From Streptoalloteichus hindustanus (GTDB taxonomy: Bacteria; Actinomycetota; Actinomycetes; Mycobacteriales; Pseudonocardiaceae): a stretch of 64,000 bases of DNA. The stretch covers positions 186,001-250,000 of the forward strand of contig NZ_FQVN01000007.1 of NCBI RefSeq assembly GCF_900129375.1. The letters are read 5' to 3'. The translations under genes and the position numbers were made by a program. The number at the start of each line of letters is the position of its first letter. Positions within the stretch are counted from its first letter, which is position 1. Shown piece by piece: positions 59,191 to 64,000 of the stretch. Below the pieces are notes generated by a model. The model searched no databases. It was not told where the DNA came from and worked only from the letters and a program-made list of their open reading frames with translations.

Positions 59191-60240
59191 CTACTCGGCC
59201 AGGCCGGCCAGCTCCAGCGCCTCCCGCGCCGTGCGCAGCGCGCCCCGGCCCTGCTCCAGGTCCTGCAGCATCGGCGAGAGGGTCAGGGTCGTCACGCCGG
59301 TGTCGGCGTAGGCCCGCATCCGCTCGGCGATCCGCTCCTTCGGGCCCAGCAGCGAGGTGGCGTCCAGGAACTCCAGCGGCACCGCGGCGGCCGCGCCCTG
59401 GTAGTCCTTGGCCAGGAACCGGTCCTGGACCTCCTGGGCCTGCTCGCCGAAGCCCATCCTGGTGGCGAGCTCCTTGTAGAAGTTCTTGTCCCGGCTGCCC
59501 ATCCCGCCGATGTAGAGCGCCGCGTAGGGGCGCACGGTGTCGGCGCAGGTCCGCCAGTCCTCGCCCACCACGATCGGCACGGTGGGCACGATCTCGAACC
59601 CGGCCATGTCCCGGCCCGCCTTCTCCCGGCCGGCCCGGATGTGGGCCACCGACTCCGCGGCGTGCTCGGGCGAGTAGAAGATCGCCAGCCAGCCGTCGGC
59701 GATCTCGCCGGTGAGCTCCAGGTTCTTCGGGCCGATCGCCGCGATGTAGACCGGGATGTGCTCGCGCACCGGGTGCACGGTGAGCTTGAGCGCCTTGCCG
59801 GGGCCGCCCGGCAGCGGCAGCGTCCAGTTCGGACCCTCGTGCACGACCCGCTCGCGCGACAGCGCCTTGCGGACGATCTCGACGTACTCGCGGGTGCGGG
59901 CCAGCGGCCGGTCGAACTTCACGCCGTACCAGCCCTCGGAGACCTGCGGGCCGGAGACGCCCAGGCCCAGCCGGAACCGCCCGCCGGACAGCGTGTCCAG
60001 GGTGGCCGCGGTCATCGCCGTCATGGTCGGGGTCCGCGCCGGGATCTGGAAGATCGCCGAGCCCACGTCGATCCGCTCGGTCTGCGCCGCGATCCAGGAC
60101 AGCACGGTGGGTCCGTCGGAGCCGTAGGCCTCCGCCACCCAGACCACGGAGTAGCCGAGCGCGTCGGCCTCCTTGGCCAGTTCGAGGTTCTCGGCGTCGT
60201 TGCCGGCGCCCCAGTAGCCCAGGTTCAACCCAAGTCGCAC
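59191..60240 (-). CDS. F420-dependent LLM-class oxidoreductase
   Basis: 350 residues of the luciferase-like TIM barrel. VRLGLNLGYWGAGNDAENLE, VVWVAEAYGSDGPTVLSW, ERIDVGSAIFQIPARTP and GLGVSGPQVSEGWYG are standard for the F420 branch. Appears leaderless: TAGGGT lies seven bases before GTG 60240. Substrate unknown. Divergent from the aldo/keto reductase. Confidence 0.9.
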   Translation of the reverse strand: MRLGLNLGYWGAGNDAENLELAKEADALGYSVVWVAEAYGSDGPTVLSWIAAQTERIDVGSAIFQIPARTPTMTAMTAATLDTLSGGRFRLGLGVSGPQVSEGWYGVKFDRPLARTREYVEIVRKALSRERVVHEGPNWTLPLPGGPGKALKLTVHPVREHIPVYIAAIGPKNLELTGEIADGWLAIFYSPEHAAESVAHIRAGREKAGRDMAGFEIVPTVPIVVGEDWRTCADTVRPYAALYIGGMGSRDKNFYKELATRMGFGEQAQEVQDRFLAKDYQGAAAAVPLEFLDATSLLGPKERIAERMRAYADTGVTTLTLSPMLQDLEQGRGALRTAREALELAGLAE

Positions 60241-60369
60241 ACCGCAGACCCTACCGGCAGGTAACATCGGCTGTTCCGCCGGTGTCGCCCCGGTCACACT
60301 CCCGGCGCCGGGCGTCGTCGGCGCGCCACACCCCACCCGCCCGCCGATCACCTTCTAGGCTCGCCGACC

Positions 60370-61347
60370 GTGGAACAGCGACAGCTCGGCCGCAGCGGCC
60401 TGCGCGTCTCCCGGCTCGCCCTCGGCACGATGACCTGGGGCAGGGACACCGACGCCGACGAGGCGGCGAACCAGCTCGTCGCGTTCGTCGACGCCGGCGG
60501 CACCCTCGTCGACACCGCCGACGTCTACGCCGACGGCGACGGCGAGCAGATCCTCGGCGGACTGCTGGGCGACGTCGTGCCCCGCGACGAGATCGTGCTG
60601 GCCACCAAGGCCGTCGCCCGTCGGCACGACGGCCCCTTCGGCGGCGGCGCGTCGCGCGGCGCGCTGCTCACCGCCCTGGAGAACTCGCTGCGCCGCCTCC
60701 GCGTCGAGCACGTCGACCTGTGGCAGCTCCACGCATGGGACCCCGCCACCCCGCTGGAGGAGACCCTCGCCGCCGTCGACACCGCCGTCACCACCGGCAA
60801 GGTCCGCTACGCGGGCGTGTCCAACTACTCCGGCTGGCAGCTCGGCACCGCCGCCGCGCTGCAACGCGCCGTCCCCGGCCGCACGCCCCTGGTCGCCACC
60901 CAGGTCGAGTACTCACTGCTCGAACGCGGTGTGGAACGCGAGATCGTGCCGGCGGCCACGCACCACGGCGTCGGTCTGCTGCCGTGGGCGCCGCTGGGGC
61001 GCGGGGTGCTCACCGGCAAGTACCGCTCCGGCACGCCCGCCGACTCCCGGGGCGCCTCGCCGCACTTCGCCGCCTACGTCGAACACCACCGCACCGAGCG
61101 GGCCGCGCGCATCGTGCAGGCCGTGGCGACCGCCGCCGACGGGCTGGGCACCTCTCCGCTGGCCGTCGCGCTGGCCTGGGTCCGCGACCGCCCCGGGGTG
61201 GTCGCCCCGGTCGTCGGCGCCCGCGACACCGCGCAGCTCACCGGCTCCCTGGCCGCCGAGGACCTCACGTTGCCCCCGGAGATCAGGGCCGCCCTCGACG
61301 ACGTCAGCGCCGTCGAGTTCGGCTACCCGGAGCGCCCCCTGCACTAG
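60370..61347 (+). CDS. Aldo/keto reductase
   Basis: 325 residues, NADPH-dependent. GTLVDTADVYADGDGEQILG holds the catalytic Asp-Tyr pair, Lys in VLATKAV, His in WQLHAWD; GVSNYSGWQL and the NADP-binding region VAPVVGARDTAQL follow. Probably leaderless (TAGGCT nine bases upstream of GTG 60370). Confidence 0.92.
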   Translation: MEQRQLGRSGLRVSRLALGTMTWGRDTDADEAANQLVAFVDAGGTLVDTADVYADGDGEQILGGLLGDVVPRDEIVLATKAVARRHDGPFGGGASRGALLTALENSLRRLRVEHVDLWQLHAWDPATPLEETLAAVDTAVTTGKVRYAGVSNYSGWQLGTAAALQRAVPGRTPLVATQVEYSLLERGVEREIVPAATHHGVGLLPWAPLGRGVLTGKYRSGTPADSRGASPHFAAYVEHHRTERAARIVQAVATAADGLGTSPLAVALAWVRDRPGVVAPVVGARDTAQLTGSLAAEDLTLPPEIRAALDDVSAVEFGYPERPLH

Positions 61348-61530
61348 ACGAGCGGGTCCGCACGGCCAGTGATCGACAGCGAGCGACGAGCGGGGCGCCG
61401 GGCGCGGAGCCACGGTTCCCCTGCCGCGCAAGCGATCTCCCGGCCACCCGACCGTGCTCCTCCGAAGGGCGCTGATCTCCACTGCCGACTGGCGGCGGCC
61501 TCCCCCGACTGCTACGAACTGTGTGTTCCC

Positions 61531-61547
61531 GGTCACAAGCTGTGACC
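61531..61547. promoter_or_regulatory. Palindrome before second LLM gene
   Basis: GGTCACAAGCTGTGACC, a 7-3-7 perfect inverted repeat, 31 bp upstream of the ATG. Likely operator; regulator not evident. Confidence 0.55.
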
Positions 61548-61578
61548 CGGTCGCGCCGCCAGGGACGTCGGAGGCGAA

Positions 61579-62445
61579 ATGGACATCGGAATCGGCCTGC
61601 CGGCCACCGTCTCCGGCGCCGAGCCCGCCCAGTTGTTCGAGGTCGCGCGCCGGGCCGACCAACTGGGATTCGCCTCCGTCGGCGTGATCGACCGCGTCGT
61701 CTACGACAACTACGAGCCGCTGATCACCCTGGCCGCGGTCGCCGGCGTCACCGAGAACGTCCGCCTCACCACCTCGATCCTGCTGGCCCCGCTGCGCGTC
61801 AACGCCGCCCTGCTGGCCAAGCAGGCCGCCTCCCTCGACCGGCTCGCCAGCGGCCGGCTCGTCCTCGGCGTCGCCGTCGGCCTGCGCGAGGACGACTACC
61901 TGGCCTCCGGCGTTCCCCTGTCCGGCCGCGGCCACCGCTTCGACGAGATGCTCGCCGAGATGAAACGGATCTGGGCCGGCGAGGCCAGGGGCACGAGCGG
62001 CGCCATCGGCCCGCGCCCCACCCGGGGCGACATCCCGTTGATCATCGGCGGCGGGGCCGAGGTCGCCTACGTCCGCGCCGCCCGCTTCGGCGCGGGGTGG
62101 ATCGCGGCCAGCAGCATCACCCCGGACCAGCTCGGCGAGTCGGTCGAGCGCCTCCGCCAGCTGTGGACCGCCGAGGGCCGCCAGGGCGACCCCCGGGTCC
62201 TGGCCCTCGCCTACTTCGCCCTCGGGCCGGACGCCCAGCGCGTCGCCGGGAACTACCTGTCCCACTACTACTCCTTCGCCGACGTCACGCCCGAGGCCGG
62301 GCAGCGGATGGCGCTGACCGGGGAGAGCGCCGTCCGGGACGCGATCGCCCGCTACCGGTCCGCCGGCTGCGACGAGTTGTTGCTCTTCCCCTGCACGGCC
62401 GACCCCACACAGGTCGACCTCCTGGCCCCGATCGCCCTGCGCTGA
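61579..62445 (+). CDS. LLM-class flavin/F420 oxidoreductase
   Basis: 288 residues. MDIGIGLPATVSGAEPAQLF, ARRADQLGFASVGVIDRVVY, VRLTTSILLAPLRVNAALLA, GRLVLGVAVGLREDDY and PLIIGGGAEVAYVRAARFG mark the family. GTCGGAGGCGAA precedes the ATG. Substrate unknown. Confidence 0.9.
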   Translation: MDIGIGLPATVSGAEPAQLFEVARRADQLGFASVGVIDRVVYDNYEPLITLAAVAGVTENVRLTTSILLAPLRVNAALLAKQAASLDRLASGRLVLGVAVGLREDDYLASGVPLSGRGHRFDEMLAEMKRIWAGEARGTSGAIGPRPTRGDIPLIIGGGAEVAYVRAARFGAGWIAASSITPDQLGESVERLRQLWTAEGRQGDPRVLALAYFALGPDAQRVAGNYLSHYYSFADVTPEAGQRMALTGESAVRDAIARYRSAGCDELLLFPCTADPTQVDLLAPIALR

Positions 62446-62603
62446 CCGTGGACCGGCCGTCACCTGCTCCCGACGAGGGGGCGCGCTGCACCAGCCGGGT
62501 CCCCGTGCGTGACCTCACCACGGGCGTCGGGGATGCTGGGGGGACGTCTTCGGCCGGCCCGACCGGCCGGGGACACGACGTCAGCGGTGTACACAGGAGG
62601 TCG

Positions 62604-63617
62604 GTGTTGCGTCGAGTGGTCGCGGTCCTGGTCGCGGGGGCCGCCGTGCTGGCCGGGTGTTCCTCGGGCAACGAGCAGGCGGGTGAGGCGCTCCAGGTCG
62701 CGAAGTCCCTGGTCGCCGCCACCCCCGCCACCGCGCCCCCGACATCGGCCGCCCCCGCCGGCGCCGTGCACCCGCTGTCGCGCCCGGTCGCCGCCATGGC
62801 CGTCGACCCCGGCAGCCGCACGCTCGCCCTCGCGGTCCGCCAGCCCGACGAGCTGCTCCTGCTCGGCCTCGACGACCTCGCCGGCACGCCCCGCGCCGTC
62901 CCGCTGCCCGGCGCCGTCGAACAGCTCACCCTCGCCGGCTCCGAGCTGCTCGCCCCCGTGCCGAGCGCCGACCAGCTCCTGCGCGTGAAGCTGCCCGGCG
63001 GCGAGGTCGAGCGCGTCCCGGTCAGCGGTCAGCCCACCGGCGCGGTGATGGTCGGCCAGCGCACCGTGGTCGCCACCCCGGGCACCAGAAACATCACCGT
63101 CCTCAACGGCACCCGCGAGGAACGCCGCGTCGACGGGTTCCAGGGCGCCGCCGTCGTGCTGCCCAGCGACTCCCGCGCGCTGGTCATCGACCGGCTGCAC
63201 ACCTCGGTCACCCCGGTCGACCTCGACACGGGCAAGCTCGGCGCCGCCCTGCGCGCCGGCGACGGCGCCAGCAACGCCCTCGTCGACCGCTTCGGCCGCG
63301 CCTTCGTCGTCGACACCACCTCCGGGGAGCTGCTGGCCTTCACCGACACGCCCAACCAGCCGCTGCTCATGCGGCTGCGCTACCCGATGCCCGGAGCCCC
63401 GTGGGGGCTCGCCTACGACAGCAAGCGCGACCTGCTGTGGATCACCCTCACGCAGAGGAACGAACTGGTCGGCTACGACATCTCCGGCGCCGAGCCCGTC
63501 GAGCGACACCGCTTCCCCACCGTCCACCAGCCCAACTCGGTGGCCGTGGACCAGGACAGCGGGCGCGTCCTCGTGGCATCGGCCGACAGTGGAGGGGTAC
63601 AGGTGGTGCAGCCGTGA
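62604..63617 (+). CDS. Lipoprotein with YncE-like beta-propeller
   Basis: 337 residues. Lipobox VLAGC with Cys19 after a short hydrophobic signal (VVAVLVAGAAVLAGC), so lipid-anchored outside the membrane. The rest is repeated beta blades (DPGSRTLALAVRQPDELLLLG, DSKRDLLWITLTQRNELVGY, DQDSGRVLVASADSGGVQVV). ACACAGGAGGTCG precedes GTG 62604. Its stop overlaps the next GTG. Confidence 0.88.
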   Translation: MLRRVVAVLVAGAAVLAGCSSGNEQAGEALQVAKSLVAATPATAPPTSAAPAGAVHPLSRPVAAMAVDPGSRTLALAVRQPDELLLLGLDDLAGTPRAVPLPGAVEQLTLAGSELLAPVPSADQLLRVKLPGGEVERVPVSGQPTGAVMVGQRTVVATPGTRNITVLNGTREERRVDGFQGAAVVLPSDSRALVIDRLHTSVTPVDLDTGKLGAALRAGDGASNALVDRFGRAFVVDTTSGELLAFTDTPNQPLLMRLRYPMPGAPWGLAYDSKRDLLWITLTQRNELVGYDISGAEPVERHRFPTVHQPNSVAVDQDSGRVLVASADSGGVQVVQP

Positions 63618-63829
63618 GTGACGGGTTGGTGGTCGACGGGGACTGGGAGTACCAGCCGCTGCGACTCCCGCCGGGCGTGTCCCGACGGACCGCGGCGGTG
63701 CAGCTCGCCGTCCACGCGGAGTTCGCGGGGTGGGAGCTCTCCCGGGTGCTGCTCTACTCCGACGGCACGCGGAAGGTGTGGCTGCGCCGGCGCCGCACCG
63801 CGCCCGGCATCCCCGGGCTGTTCACCTAG
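63614..63829 (+). CDS. DUF5703 family protein
   Basis: 71 residues: DGDWEYQPLRLPPGVSRRTA then ELSRVLLYSDGTRKVWLRRR. Matches the small actinobacterial DUF5703 family in pattern and length. GTG overlaps the lipoprotein stop (GTGA), so coupled. Role unknown. Confidence 0.8.
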   Translation: MSDGLVVDGDWEYQPLRLPPGVSRRTAAVQLAVHAEFAGWELSRVLLYSDGTRKVWLRRRRTAPGIPGLFT

Positions 63830-63982
63830 TCCCCGCCGTCCGGCCGCCCTGCCCCCGTGTCCTCGAAGAGGCGTGCGGGCAGGGCTTCGCGGCGGGACCA
63901 CGACCTCCCGGTTGAAACCGACGCGGGAACGGGAACTCGAGAACCCGGCGCACTACGGCGCCTGGCGCGAGGGAGGTCGTCG

Positions 63983-64000
63983 ATGCGTTCCGTGGTCCGA
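63983..64000 (+). CDS. Possible start of a gene cut by the window end
   Basis: GAGGGAGGTCGTCG precedes ATG 63983, giving MRSVVR before the window ends. Only the ribosome site supports it. Confidence 0.3.

Noticed and set aside
1-64000. CRISPR arrays, tRNA/rRNA genes, insertion sequences
   Set aside because: None seen: repeats are short and few, no transposase motifs, and no cloverleaf-like sequence was recognised by eye.

Overview
The window is about 72% G+C by eye, with dense genes, many GTG starts, GGAGG-type ribosome sites and several probable leaderless genes. This fits a filamentous actinomycete, most plausibly Pseudonocardiaceae (Saccharothrix/Actinosynnema/Amycolatopsis-like); the genus is an inference. 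I saw no rRNA, tRNA, CRISPR array, transposase or phage gene.

Layout. 0.1-2.7 kb: lnt-ppm lipoprotein acylation/mannosylation pair, then a membrane NACHT NTPase (2.8-4.9 kb). 5.7-12.9 kb: a lysine 'fermentation' island, kdd-amidohydrolase-kamD-kamE-kal on the minus strand with overlapping stop/start codons, divergent from kamA. It should take L-lysine through beta-lysine and 3,5-diaminohexanoate toward 3-aminobutyryl-CoA and crotonyl-CoA; the cleavage enzyme Kce is not in the window. 13-19.7 kb: small unknown genes, proline iminopeptidase, a short threonyl-tRNA synthetase paralogue behind a Thr-codon leader peptide and terminator, and a DUF4097 / ribbon-helix-helix operon with a repeat operator. 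20-32 kb: FAD monooxygenase, amidase, cytochrome P450, methyltransferase, MmyB-type regulator, a pyruvoyl-dependent histidine decarboxylase (rare in this kind of organism), flavin/F420 reductases, and a flavoprotein-MFS pair divergent from a large AfsR-like regulator. 35.5-47.8 kb: methyltransferases, DinB protein, a TetR regulator divergent from a rhomboid-like protein, amino-acid permease with a hairpin in its leader, XRE-cupin regulator divergent from a methyltransferase, alditol oxidase, a TIM-barrel-like protein divergent from TetR, and a SixA-type phosphatase. 48.4-55.1 kb: a zone of gene decay (frameshifted ATP-grasp ligase, headless TetR, frameshifted alpha/beta hydrolase) around an intact secreted cysteine protease pair. 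55.2-64 kb: phosphatase, TetR/NmrA pair with strong operators, uppP, two F420-type LLM oxidoreductases, aldo/keto reductase, and a lipoprotein with a DUF5703 protein.

Recurring themes are divergent regulator-target pairs with visible palindromic operators, GTGA/ATGA translational coupling, and long GC-rich hairpin terminators. The strongest candidates for something undescribed are the Thr attenuator on the ThrRS paralogue, the lysine island with an amidohydrolase but no Kce, and the histidine decarboxylase.
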